Source: Cynocephalus volans
Lineage: Eukaryota > Chordata > Mammalia > Dermoptera > Cynocephalidae
Direction of reading: 5' to 3'
DNA: 64,000 nt
NCBI RefSeq assembly: GCF_027409185.1
Contig: NC_084463.1
Location: 158,635,869 to 158,699,868 of the forward strand
Position numbers and translations under genes: made by a program. Below, one piece after another: positions 12,741-24,320 of this stretch. Position 1 is the first letter of the stretch. The number at the start of each line of letters is the position of its first letter. Below the pieces are notes generated by a model. The model searched no databases. It was not told the origin of the DNA and saw only the letters and a program-made list of their open reading frames with translations.

Positions 12741-13129
12741 ATGCTGTCTTTGTGCAATACAAATCTGTATACAACCATTCCCTGTTGTTCACACCCTTAC
12801 ACACGCATGCAGCAGGCCTTTCCTTTGGGAACCTGCTGGTGCCTCACTTCCAAGTGCTAACTACTCCCTTGTATCCACCAAGTTGATGGGATGAAAATAT
12901 ATACTGAAGGAAAGTTTGCAACTTCCACTTTGCCTGGACTCCATCTGTGACTTGTTGTAACTCCACCACCTCCATCTAGAGCTGCATTTGTGCTACTGAT
13001 TTTCTGCCACAAGTGGCCAAAGAATTTACAGAATAAAAATGAAAATAAAACACATGATTATCTCCATAAAGATATGTTTAAAAGGTGAAAACACTGCTTT
13101 TCACTAAGCAAGTGTTGATCCTAACTCCT
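12741..13129. other. Intergenic, nothing recognised
   Basis: Unique-looking sequence without a credible frame or a repeat that I can name. Confidence 0.5.
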
Positions 13130-13410
13130 CTTTCTCTTCAATAGTCCCTATCACAGTACTTCTGCAAAGCAGGTTTGGCAATTTCCATAGGCCCTGGCAA
13201 GGTCAGAAAGCCAGAATTTTCAGTGAAGTTACAGAGATAATTCTTTAGCAAAATTAGTTAGAGATGTTGACAAATAAACCTGCTTGAAGGACCTGCTCTG
13301 TGAATGTCCGTGTCCTGTGTGCTTGCCAGAAGTCAACAGTGGATGTTGACTTGCCCAGATGTAAACTGTGCTTGTTAAATGGACTCAAATAATTTGCAAA
13401 AGATAAATTA
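13130..13410. repeat. Unrecognised repeat, copy 2
   Basis: This is the partner of the repeat at 11735-12070 and lies about 1.36 kb downstream in the same orientation. The best-matching part is 13275-13410. Confidence 0.4.
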
Positions 13411-13424
13411 AGAGATACAAATGT

Positions 13425-13652
13425 GATGCTATCATAAATGGGATTGTTTTCTTGATTTCTTTTTATGATTGCATAAAAGAATAAAATATTTTGGAATAAA
13501 TTTACCTAAGGAAGTGAAAGAACTGTACGCCAAAAACTATAAAACATTTATGAAAGAAATTGAAGAAGGCATAAATAAATGGAAAGATTTCATGTGTTCA
13601 TGAATTGGAAGAAATGAGAAGGTTAAAATGTCCATATTACCCAAAGCAGGAT
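13425..13652. mobile_element. Small L1 with 5' inversion
   Basis: 13425-13467 is L1 ORF2 on the minus strand, ending at the codons for PFMIA. From 13468 the plus strand encodes the very next L1 part: KRIKYFGINLPKEVKELYAK, then a broken IGR segment and KMSILPKA. The two arms are contiguous in L1 coordinates but opposite in orientation, as in twin-priming insertions. The 3' UTR and tail are absent. Confidence 0.65.
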
Positions 13653-13664
13653 AATATCCTTATG

Positions 13665-13715
13665 TGAGGGTACTTCAAAAAGTTCACCAAAAAAGGGAAT
13701 GAAAAGGTGATGTAT
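13665..13715. repeat. Possible mariner-type terminal remnant
   Basis: The motif 'gggtacttcaaaaagttca' resembles the ends of mammalian mariner-related elements. It is very short, so this is a weak call. Confidence 0.25.
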
Positions 13716-13779
13716 TCCACCTAATGTAATATTCTCTAAGTTTATCCATGTTGCTTAGGATGGCAGAATTTCATTCTTT

Positions 13780-16700
13780 TATATGACTGAGTAGTATTCC
13801 ATTGAGTTATATACCACGTTTTCCTTATCCAGTCATCTGTTGATGGACATTTAGGTTGATTCCAACTCTTGGCTACTGTAAATAGAGCTGCAATAAACAT
13901 TGGAGTACAGGTATCCCTTCAACATGATGATTTTCATTCCTATGGGTCTATTCCCAGCAGTGGAATACCTTGATCGCATGGTAGATCTATCTGCAATTGT
14001 TTAAGGAACCTCCATACCATTGTCCATACAGGGTGCACCATTTTGCAGTCACACCAACAGTATATGAGAGCTCCTTTTTCTCCACAACCTCAACAGCATT
14101 TATCATTCTCAGTCTTTTGCATATTAGCCATCCTAACTGGACTGAGGTGGTATCTCAAAGTGGTTTTGATTTGTGTTTCCCAAATTCTGAGTGATGTTGA
14201 GCATTTTTTCATGTGTCTATTGGCCATTTGTATATCTTCCTTTGAGAAATGCCTATTCAGATCCTTTGCCCATTTTTTAATTGGGTTACATGGTTTTTTT
14301 TACTGTAAATTTGGTTGAGTTTCTTGTATATTCTGGATATTAATCCTTTGTCAGATATATATTTTGCAAATATTTTCTCTCACTCTGTTTGTTATATTCT
14401 TACTCTGCTAATTCTTTCTTTTGCTGTGCAGAAGCTTTTTAGTTTGATGTAGTCCCATTTGTTTATTTTTCCTTTGGTTGCCTGTGCTTTTGAGGTCATA
14501 CTCATGAAATCTATCCTCAACCCTACTTCCTGAAGCATTTTCTTCTATGTTTTCTATAAGGGGTTTTATTGTTTCAGTATGTATATGTAACTCCTTAATC
14601 CATTTTGATTTGATTTTGGTATATGGTGAGAGGTACAAGTCTAGTTTCACTCTCCTACATATGAATATCCAGTTTTCCCATCACCATTTGCTGAAGAGGC
14701 AGTCTCTTCCCCAGTGTGTAGACTTGGTGACTTTGTCAAAGATCAGATGGCTGTAGGTGTATGGGTTGATTTCTGGGCTCTCTATTCTGTTCCATTGATC
14801 TGTATGTCTGTTTTTATGGCAATACCATGCTGTTTTGGTTATTATAGCTTTGGGGTATAGTTTAAAGTCAGGTAGTGTTATGCCTCCAGCTTCATTTTTT
14901 GCTCAGAATTGCTTTAGTTATTCATGGTCTTTTGTTATTTCGTATAAATGTTAGGATAGATTTTTCAATTTCAGAGAAAAATGTTATAGGAATTTTGATT
15001 GGGATTGCATTGAATGTGTAGAATGCTTTGGGTAGTATGGTCATTTTCACAATGTTAATTCTTCCTATTCAAGAGCATGGGATTTATTTCCTTCCTCTTG
15101 TGTCCTCTTTAATTTCTCCCAACAGGGTTTGTATTTCCCATGATAGAGATTTTCCACATCCTTGGTTAACTTTATTCCTAAGTATCTTATTATCTTATTA
15201 TTTTGGTTGCTATTATAAATGGGCTAGCATTCTTGCTTTCCTCTTCTGCATGTTCACTATTGGATTATAGAAATGCTACTGATTTTTATGTGTTGATTTT
15301 GTAACTTGCAACTTTGCTGAAAACATTTATCAACTCTAAGAGTTTTTTGTAGAGTCTTTAAGCTGTTTGATATATAAGATCATATCATCTGCAAACAGGG
15401 ACAGTTTGACTCCATCTTTTCCAATCTGGATGCTTTTATTTCCTTCTCTTCTCTGATTTCTCTGGCTAGTACTTCCAACACTATGTTGAATAGGAGTGGT
15501 GAGAGTGGGCACCCTTGTATAGTTCCTGTTCAGAGTGATATTAGCAGTGGGCTTATCATATATGGCATTAATTATATTGAGATACTTTCCATCTATACCT
15601 TACTTGTACAGAGTCTTTGTCATGAACGAATGTTGAGTTTTCTCAAATGCTTTTTCAGCATCTATAGGGATAATCATATGGTCTTTGTCTTTGATTTTAT
15701 TTGATGTGGTGTATCACATTTATTGACTCGCATATGTTGAACCAACCTTGCATACCTGGGATGAATCCCACTTGATCATGGTGTATAATTTTGCATATGT
15801 GTTGCTGTATTCTGTTAGCTAGTATTTTATTGAGGATTTTTGCATCTATATTCATTAAAGATATTGGCCTGTAGTTTTCTTTTTGTGTTCTATCATTGTC
15901 TGTTTTTGGAATCAGGGTGAGGTTTGCCTCATAGAATGAGTTTGGGAGAATAGCCTCTGTTTCAATCTTTTGGAATAGTTTGTAGAGAATTGGTATCAAT
16001 TCCTCTTTGAATAGTTGGTAGAATTCTGCACTGAACCCATCCAGTCCTGGGCTTTTCTTTGTTGGGAGACTTAGGATAAAAGCTTCAATCTCTTTTATTG
16101 TTACTGGCCTGGTCAGATTTTCTACATCTTCTTGACTCAGTTTTGGTAGTTTGTGTGTGTACAGAAATTTATTCATTTCCTCCAGAGTTTCAAATTTTTT
16201 GGCATAGAGTTGTTTGTAGTAGTCTCTAATGATTTCTTATATTTCTGAAGTGTAAGTTGTAATATCACCTTTTTCTTTTCTAATTTTTATTATTTGGGTC
16301 TTCTCTCTTCTTTTAGTTAGGATTGCTAATGGTTTGTCAATTTTCTTTATCTTTTCAATAAACCAACTTTTTGTTTCATTGATCTTCTGTATCATTTTTA
16401 GGGTTTCTATTTCATTTAGTTCTACTCTGATCCTAATTATTTCTTTCCATCTATTACCTTTGGGTTTGGATTGTTCTTGTTTTTCTACCTCTTTAAGGTG
16501 AAATGTTAGGTTGTTTACTTGCCATTTTTCCATACTTCTGAAGTAAGCATTTAATGCAGTAAATTTCCCCCTAAGTACTGCTTTTGCAGTATCCCACAAG
16601 TTCTGGTATGATGTGTCATTATTTTCATTAGTTTCAAGAAATTTTTTGATTTCCTGTTTAATTTCTTCTTGGACCCATATGTCATTAGGTAGAATGTTGT

Positions 16701-17290
16701 TTTATTTCCATGTGTTTGTATAGTTTCCAGAATTTCATTTGTTACTGATTTCTAATTTTAATCCATTGTGACCTGAAAAATTACATGGAATAATTCCAAT
16801 TTCTCTGAATTTGTTGAGATTTGATTTGTGACCTAACATGTGATCTATCCTGGAGAATGATCCATGTGCTGATGAAAAGAATGAATATCCTGAGGTTGTT
16901 GGATGGAATGTTCTGTAGATATCTGCCAAGTCAAATTGGTCTAAAGTGTCGTTTAGATCTTGTGTTTCTCTGTTGATTTTTTTGCCTAGATGTTCTGTCC
17001 AATATTGAGAGTGGGGTGTTTAGGTCCCCTGCTATTATGGTGTTAGTGTCTATCACATTCTTTGGGTCTAATAGTGTTTGCTTTATAAATCTGACTGCTC
17101 CAATGTTGGGTGTGTATATATTTATGATTGTTTTGTGTTCTTGATGGACAGATCCTTTTATCATTATATAGTGGCCTTCTTTATCTCTTTTTATGGTTTT
17201 TGGTTTTAAGTCCATTTTATCTGATATAAGAATAGCTACTCCAGCTCATTTTTCATCTCTATTTGCATGGCATGTCTTTTCTCACCCTTT
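13780..17290 (-). pseudogene. L1-D ORF2 remnant
   Basis: Remnant of the L1 endonuclease/reverse transcriptase. On the minus strand the endonuclease shows [15 protein letters not shown] (about 17000-17060) and [19 protein letters not shown] (about 16820-16880), then SGHNGLKLEI, where the family's SDHNG motif has lost its Asp. The thumb/RT region retains [18 protein letters not shown] and [20 protein letters not shown] (15697-16176). The RT core LFADDMIL is intact at about 15383-15406. Multiple stops and frameshifts break the frame, including between 15697 and 15300. The element cannot make a full protein. Confidence 0.85.
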
Positions 17291-17432
17291 CACTCTTATT
17301 CTATGTGTTTCTTTACAGGTGAGGTGGGTCTCTTGAATGCAGCATATTGTTGGGTCCAACTTTTTAATGCAGTCAGTCAGTCTGTGTCTTTTGAGTGGGG
17401 AATTTAATCCTCTTACATTGAGTTGTTATTGA

Positions 17433-17598
17433 CAATTCCTTGAACTTGTTAAGACAAGTGAAGAGATATTATGTAGTGGAGGGGGGAAGGCGAAAGAAGG
17501 AAGGGGAAAAGAGGAACATGTACAGAGACATGAAAATCCACTACAACATATATTGAGAAGTTAAAATAAAAAAAATTTTAAAAGAAGGATAAAAAAAA
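17433..17598 (+). mobile_element. 5'-truncated L1 tail nested in L1-D
   Basis: A 166-base insert ends in an A-rich tail ('taaaaaaaa') and is flanked by a 13-base direct repeat with one mismatch: gagttgttattga (17420-17432) and gagttcttattga (17599-17611). Its order resembles the L1 3' UTR seen at 53.7-55.1 kb: a G-rich stretch, then 'ctacaacatatattgag', then an A-rich tail. It lies sense on the plus strand, opposite to its host L1. Confidence 0.75.
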
Positions 17599-17799
17599 GA
17601 GTTCTTATTGAAAGGTGTTGATTTACTCCTAGGATTTTATTGATTTTTGTTTGGATGTCTAAAGTATCTTTTGTTCCTTTTTCCTGATTTACTGTTTGTC
17701 TTCTGTGTTTGTTGGTTTCTTGGGCTGGTAGATAATTTTTTTTTCTCTTTATTGTTAGCATTTTTATTTTATGAGTGGGTTTCATTCTTTCTTGTGTAT

Positions 17800-18797
17800 T
17801 TATGGCAGTGATGGTTCTTTTTCAGGTACCAAACTCAGTACTCCCTTGAAAATTTCTTGTAATGCTGGTGGTGTGGTAGTGAACTCCTGCAGTTTTTGTT
17901 TGACTGAGAAATATACTATTTGTCCTTCATTTTGGAAGGATAGCCTTGCCGGGTAAAGTATTCTTGGCTGGCAATTTTTGTCTTTTAGTATTTTAAATAT
18001 ATCATACCATTCTCTTCTGGCTTCTAGGGTTTCCAATGAAAAGTCTGATGTTCCTCTGATTGGGGCTCCACTATAAGTAACTTGATGCTTCCCTCTTGCA
18101 GCTTTTAAGGTTCTTACTTTGTCTTTGAGTTTTGCCAATTTGTCTATAACACGTCTTGGAGAGGATCTTTTTTGTTTGAATATGTTTGGGGATTTTTGAG
18201 CCTCCTGAATCTGAAGATCTGTGTCTTTCCCTATACCTGGGAAGGTTTCTGCTATTATTTCATTTAATATGTTTTCAAAGTCATTTCCTTTTTCCTCCCC
18301 TTCTGAAATACCCATGATTTGGATATTTGAGCATTTAAGGTTGTCTGTTATCTCTCTTAGATTTTCTTCAATTTTTTAAACTCTCTCTTTTTTTTTTTTG
18401 GTCCACCTGTGTTATTTCAAACAGCCTATCATCAAGGTCAGAAATTCTCTCTTCTGCTTGTTCTAGCCTGCTGGTTAGACTCTCTGTTGTGTTTTGTATT
18501 TCGTTGAATGAATCCTTCAGCTCCGCAAGCTCTGCTATATTCTGTTTCAGGGCATTGATTTCTTTGTACATTTCTTTTTTCAGTTCCTGTATACTTTTTC
18601 TCGTGTCATTGTGTTGTCTGAGTTTTCTTGTATCTCATTTAGTTTCCTTAGAATTGTTGCTCTAAATTCCTTGTCAGTCATTTCAAGGACTTCCTGTTCT
18701 ATAGGATCTAGAGCTTGAGATTTATTATTTTCCTTTGGTGATGTTGTACTTCTTGATTATTTGTATTTCTGGTATATTTCCTTTGGTGTTTAGTCAT
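17800..18797 (-). pseudogene. L1-D ORF1 remnant
   Basis: Remnant of L1 ORF1p. The start ATG is at 18797 (MTKHQR...), homologous to the start of the young copy. The coiled coil reads MYKEINALKQNIAELAELKD (18368-18571). The RRM and C-terminal domain follow from 18315 (GISEGEEKGNDFENILNEI, then RILYPARLSFQNEGQIVYFS) to the stop at 17800. The length, about 332 codons, fits the family. Frameshifts near 18320-18370 and 18570-18600 break it. Confidence 0.85.
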
Positions 18798-19085
18798 TGT
18801 GGCAGAGGATCTTGTGGTCCACTCGTTTGACCCTAGTGTCTGTCTTGGATCCTGCTGGGACTCTCAATTCAGTATGGCTTCCTTGGGGCCTGTGGACCGG
18901 CAGCTTGGGCCTCTCTGGGCCATGGGGACTGGCCTCAGGTGGGAGTCCTGGGATATTGTGCCTGCCTTTCCAGTGCGGGTCGCTTGGGGCCCTGTTGGCC
19001 CGGCAGCTCTCAGGCCTCTCTGGGTGGAATGGTCTTGCTCTTGATGTCCTTAAACTCAGTAAAATATCTACTGGGATCACCTTAT

Positions 19086-19835
19086 TTATATTCTGTGCTT
19101 GATTAGTAAACACCTTTTTTTTTTTTACCTTCTTCCTAAACAAGTAAATACTAAAAGAGTAAAATTTGTGTGCAATGATTGAGCTTCTAAGTTCTCCCCC
19201 ACAAGATGTACCAAAAAACTTCTGCAACTATTCAGCCAAAGTACATTACAATAGAGGGTACCTTATACTATACCCAAATGCTCTGCCTTTTTAAACACTG
19301 AGACCAAAAGAAATGAATGTAAACAGACATTTGCCCAAGTGGGGAGTTACCTACTAATGCTGTGGAAGAAGTCAGATCAAGCAAGTATCATGATTCCACT
19401 GCCGTTTCAACATTCACCAAGTCATCCATTCATTCAGTGTGATCATCCTCACAGGCACATACACACTGTAAAATTCCACTGGGTCTCCATCCATCCTCAC
19501 CTTCTGCTTCAATGGAGGAAACGTGCACGCACACAAATTGACACGCACGCACACATGCACACACACATGCAGACACTGTTTTTCTTATTCTTTAATAACT
19601 TAAACATTAGTTTTTCTTCCAAATCCCATCATTCTTCCTTTGATTATAAAGCAGTATTTCACAACCACATATAATTATTTTTCTTCACCTTTGAATAAGG
19701 ATATGAGATAGATCCACCCACAGTGTTTTCATCTAGTGGAATTTCATAGAGGTAGGATGAAATCTTACCCTTTACACTAAATCTTCACAACCTGAATCTA
19801 TGACACTCTGGATACATACAGAATTGTTTCTCAAA
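19086..19835. other. Intergenic with a CA/CG-type simple repeat
   Basis: A T-rich stretch at 19112-19123 marks the edge of L1-D. An imperfect 'cacgcacacac' simple repeat lies at about 19523-19576. The frames at 18790-19227 and 19339-19674 cross the L1 edge or the simple repeat and look fortuitous. Confidence 0.5.
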
Positions 19836-19990
19836 TTTAATATAACCTAAATATCCCCTGGGAACTTGCTGAAATGCAGATTTTGATTCAATTGATATAG
19901 AATAATTCTGCATTCCTGATAAGCTCCCAGGTGATGCCGATGCTGCTTCTCCAAGCCACACTGTGAGTAGCCCTAGAATGCAGCACTCTT
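19836..19990 (-). repeat. MER5A-type hAT remnant
   Basis: Conserved blocks of the MER5A reverse orientation are visible: 'cccctgggaacttgctgaaa', 'ttctgcattcctgataagct', 'cccaggtgatgccgatgctg' and 'cactgtgagtagc'. It is a non-autonomous DNA transposon remnant. Confidence 0.75.
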
Positions 19991-20444
19991 GCTAACTCTG
20001 TTTCCAAATATATACGGTACCTGTGGAGGCTGTCCTGTACAGAACAATATGTGCAAAATCAACACCCTGCTCATCACTTAAAAATGTATTCTCACTTTCT
20101 CAAAAAGCAGTGTCTGAACAGCACAAGACTAAATGCTAAGCTATCTGATTGGTTCTGTCCTGAATCTCTAGACACATGAACAATTGAGGAAATATCTTTC
20201 TGCCTTTTATTGGGCAGTTGGATGAACTATTGTATTTTATGAAAGAAAGTTTGGGTTTGGTCACTCAAACATACAATTACTTTTCAGTACCATTGTGATA
20301 GTTCATCTTGTTTTTCTAAGGCTGACAGCAAAAGGATTGATTTGGAATGTGTTAAGCAATTTTATTACACACAAACAGATATTTTTTGAACCACCCTATA
20401 AAGAGGGGTAGAACCAAGAAATGCAAAATCAATGCTATGTTTTT
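19991..20444. other. Intergenic, nothing recognised
   Basis: No gene or repeat that I can name. Confidence 0.5.
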
Positions 20445-20840
20445 AACCTTTTATTAACAAACAATACTGGAACAGAAAAGTGCAAAAATCTTACTTGCAC
20501 TGCTCAGTGAATTATTACAAAAGAAACACATCCATGTAACCATACTTACATCAGAAAACAGAGCATCACTGCCACCCACATTTTGTTTGTAAAATTTATC
20601 CATTGTTGAATAAATCCATAGTTCATATATTTTTATTGCTGTTATTATTCCATTATCTGGTTATTCCACAAATGATTTATTATTTCATTCTCAGACATTT
20701 TAGTTGTTTCCAGTTTGTAACCTTTATAAATTTTTTCCCCAATGAACATTCTTATCCATGTCTTTTAGTAAATGTAAGCATAAATTTCTCTTGGGAATAT
20801 ACCAGGAAGTCAAATTGCTTGGTTGAACTGTCAAACTAAA
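20445..20840 (-). mobile_element. Old L1 3' end, antisense
   Basis: The antisense order of an ancient L1M-type 3' end is visible: 'cactgctcagtgaattatta', 'catccatgtaaccatactta', then the diverged ORF2 tail blocks 'agttgtttccagtttg' and 'ttctcttgggaatatacc'. Confidence 0.6.
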
Positions 20841-20984
20841 ATTGCAATAGACAGAGTTAAATAAGCAAGGAAAACTTTATTCAAGAATATTTCAGTAAGG
20901 GGCGTGAGGTCAAACTCAACATCACTAAAACAAAAGGCAGAACAGTTTTTAAACACTGGGGTGAGTTAGTAAGAAAGCACTGGA
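20841..20984 (-). repeat. Possible LTR end remnant
   Basis: 'ggaaaactttattcaagaa' contains a reversed polyadenylation-type signal. It is followed by sequence loosely like 10337-10470. The family is unknown. Confidence 0.3.
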
Positions 20985-22409
20985 GTCTATTGTAAATAGA
21001 GCTGCAATAGGCATGGGAGTGCAGGTATCCCTTTGACATGATAATTTCCATTCCTTTGTGTATATACCTAGCAGTGGGATTGCTGGAGCATATGGTACTT
21101 CCATCTGCAGCTGACGAACCTCCATACTGTTTTCCATAATGGCTGTACTATTTTACAGTCCCACCAACAGTGTACAAGAATTCCCTTTTCTGCACAGCCT
21201 CACCAGTATTTGTTATTTTCAGTCTTTTCGATAATAGCCAGCCTGGCTGGGGTGAGATGATATCTCAGTGTGGTTTTGATTTGCATTTCCCTCATGATTA
21301 GTGATGTTGAGCATTTTTTCACATACCTGTTGGTCATTCGTATGTCTTCCTTTGAAAAATGTCTGTTAGCTCCTCTGCCCATTTTTTAAATTGGATTCTT
21401 TGTTTTTCTTACTGTGGAGTTGTTTGAGTTCCTCGTATATTCTGGATATTAGTCCTTGTCAGATGAATAGTTTGCAAATATTTTCTCCCATTCTGTAGGT
21501 TGTCTTTTCACTTTGTTGATTGTTTCCTTTGCTGTGCAGAAGTTTTAGTTTTATGTAATCCCATTTGTTTATTTTTTCTTTTGTTGCTTGTGCTTTGGGG
21601 ATCTTATTCATAAAATCTTTGTCCAGACCTACATTCTGAAGTGTTTCCCCTATATTTTCTTCTAAGAGTTTATAGTTTCAGGTCTTATACTTAAGTCTTT
21701 AATCCATTTTGAGTTGATTTTGGTATATGGTGAGAGGTATGTGTCTAGTTTCACTCTTCTGCACATGGATATCCAGTTTTCCCAGCACCATTTTTGAAGA
21801 GCCAGTCTTTTCCCCAGTGTATGTACTTGGTGCCTTTGTCAAAGATCAGTTGGTTCTAAGTACCCAGATTGATTTCTGGGTTCTCTGTTCTATTCTATTG
21901 GTCCATGTGTCTGTTTTTATGCCAGTATCATGCTCTTTTGGTTACTATAGCTTTGTAGTATAGTTTGAAGTTAAGTAATGTAATGCCTCTGGTTTTATTT
22001 TATTTTTTCCCCATTGTTGCTTTGGCGATTTGGCATCTTTTGTTCAATATGAATTTTAGGATTGTTTTTTCTATTTATGTTTTTTTTTTTTTCTATTTCA
22101 TTGGTGTTTTGATGGGGATTGAATTGACTCTGTAGATTGCTTTGGGTAGCATGGACATTTTCACAAGGTTAATTCTTCTAATTCATGAACAAAGAATGTC
22201 TTTCCATCTTTTGGTGTCCTCTTTAATTTCTTTCAGCAGAGTTTTGTAGTTCTCATTGTAGATATGTTTTAACTCTTTGGTTAAATTTATTCCCAGGTAT
22301 TTCATTCTTTTGGTAGCTATTACAAAAAGCCAAGATATGGAACCAACTTTATATCCATTGATCGATGACTGGATAAGGAAAATGTGGTACATATACACAA
22401 TGGATTCCG
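20985..22409. mobile_element. L1 with 5' inversion (twin-priming structure)
   Basis: 20985-22320 is L1 ORF2 on the minus strand. Its left end stops at the codons for AALFTI (preceded by [12 protein letters not shown]). From about 22321 the plus strand encodes the next part of ORF2: a KSQDMEPT block, then [14 protein letters not shown]. The sense arm is contiguous in L1 order with the left end of the inverted arm, which is the geometry expected of twin priming. The sense arm stops after about 90 bases without a 3' UTR, so its tail was lost later. Confidence 0.75.
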
Positions 22410-22419
22410 TGGGTGGATC

Positions 22420-22865
22420 CAGAGCTTTCTCCAGCTAATAGCAGAAGTAGTCAGAGAGGCTTGAAGTATGAGGACTGGATGTGTTATTGCTGGTCTGAGG
22501 ATAGAGGACCACATGAGAAGGACTGTGTCATCCTTAAAGAGCAGAGAGAGGTCCCTGGCTGACAGTCAGTGAAGGATAGGCACCTCTGTCCTGTAACTGC
22601 AAGGAACTAAATTTTGTCAACCACCCAAATAAGCTTTGAAACAGATTCTTCTGCACTGTGTCCAGAAAGGAATGTAGATTTTCCATCATGTTAATTTCAG
22701 TCTTGAGAGACGCTGAACCAAGAATCTAGCCATGAGGGGCCTGAACCTCCTGATGACAGAAACTGTGAGGTAGTAGATTTATGTTTTCTCAAGCTGCTAA
22801 ATGTGTGATAATTTGTTATGCAGCAATGACCACACTTGGTATATTAATCTTTTAAATGGAAACAT
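22420..22865 (+). repeat. MLT1-like MaLR LTR, sense
   Basis: The order of blocks fits an MLT1-type LTR: 'gaggcttgaagtatgagg', 'aggactggatgtgttattgc', 'aaacagattcttctgc', 'ctgatgacagaaactgtgag' and the end 'gtgataatttgttatgcagc'. It is old and has no linked internal region. Confidence 0.65.
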
Positions 22866-23954
22866 TAGTGTTTCATTTGTGGGATTATTGTAGATATCAG
22901 AGATAAGTCTGTAAAGCCCATAGCATGTAAACTGTTACATTGTGGAAGTTCAATCGATCATAATTATTAACAGGATTATTCAACAAATGGAATTGGGTTA
23001 ACTTATTATCAAAATGCAGTAATTTAAGTATGACTTTGATCTTAGGAGATCTATTTTTATCTCCTAACATATGCTAAATAATAAATTCTAAGTTTAGATT
23101 CTATTGAAGAAATTGTTACACATAATAAAAGTGAGTATTAAATTAATTCTTTTGCAGGCAAAGAAAAATTGGACAATATATCAGAGTTCTTCAGTTGCAA
23201 GCAACAGAAATAGAAAATCTATTGCGAGTATACTGGGTAGCTCACAGCATCAATGCGAAGACGAGAGAAACAGACTGAAGACACCATGTGAACCAGGACA
23301 GTTCTGGGTATCCCTCTGGCACAGACTGTCTGTCTAATCAGGAGATTTTGACTGAAATGAACAAGCCCCAACAATTTTTCTGCTGTGTCACTCTGCTTAC
23401 AACTCAAGTCCAGGGATAAATTGTTTAAGCTTAGCTCTGTGCCTGTACCATGCTGTAGGAAGGCAAGGACTTCAGTCACAGTCCTTCCAAGACTGTATTC
23501 TGTAGGTGAGAAATAATACTCCAATAGTTAGGGTGTTATTATAAATATAAATAAAGTAAAGGTATGTCTGTAAGCAAGAAACAAGTACATATTACAGGAA
23601 ATATTGAAAAATATGATGCCTTATCAAAAATAAAGATCATATCACTGGAACTGCCATATAGAGACAAATAAAACAAAATCATAAAGAAAAAGTCAATTCA
23701 CTCTTCAGAAGTCACCATTTTTTGATTATGTATTACATGCCAAACTCCATGTTCAGTCATACATATATTTTAAGTGTGTATGTATGGATATTTGTTCAAC
23801 CTGATGAATTTTTTCTTTTTGTCATTAAGCCACTCATCCAAGTAAACTTGGGCAGGGCTCTTATTTTTAACAATATTTGTCAAACTTTAACACCAATGAA
23901 ATAAATAATTTAGTATTGATCATCCCTAATTTTTTAATCAAATATGAACCGAAT
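22866..23954. other. Intergenic, unclassified
   Basis: No gene seen. 23190-23520 contains 'gttgcaagcaacagaaat' and related sequence that may be an old interspersed repeat that I cannot name. The overlapping frames at 23104-23337 (+) and 23219-23524 (-) show no domain. Confidence 0.45.
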
Positions 23955-24320
23955 ATTTTCAAACAAATATGTATTGAGCACCTATCATGTGCCAGACTGT
24001 GGAGTATGGAGACAAAGCAGTGGACCTAAAACGTTCTTACTCTCACGAACCTTATCTTCTACTGGGGAGAGACAGACAATACGAGAACAAGTAATTACAT
24101 AATATTTTAATGTTTAAATACCTCAAAAAACAGAAAAGTGGAAAAAAAGGAAATGGTTGGGACATGACAGGAGCAAAGAGCTGTTTTGGGCAAAGAGGTC
24201 CAGGGTCCAGGGGTCTCTTTGATGGCATGACATTTGAGCAAAGACTTAGATGAGATAAGCAGTGTGCTGGATCACTGCTCTAGGTGGAGGAAACAGAAAA
24301 TATAAAGGCCCTATAAGACC
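23955..24320 (-). repeat. L2 3' end, antisense
   Basis: Clear antisense L2 order: 'attgagcacctatcatgtgc', 'gagacaaagcagtggacc', 'ctactggggagagacagac', then 'catgacatttgagcaaagac' and 'agaaaatataaaggcc'. Confidence 0.75.

Larger units (their letters stand above)
13722..19085 (-). mobile_element. Nearly full-length decayed L1 (L1-D), antisense
   Basis: From right to left: a short GC-rich 5' UTR (18798-19085), ORF1 (18797 down to 17800), a spacer, and ORF2 (about 17290 down to 13780). The 3' UTR is almost absent at the left end. The 5' UTR holds two diverged copies of a roughly 40-base block ending in 'ggcctctctggg' (near 18880-18920 and 18979-19023), about 100 bases apart. A later L1 tail is nested at 17433-17598. 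Confidence 0.85.

Noticed and set aside
18790-19227. 145-codon minus-strand frame and overlapping plus-strand frames
   Set aside because: They lie over the GC-rich 5' UTR of L1-D and its edge. No conserved domain is seen, and the frame crosses the element boundary.
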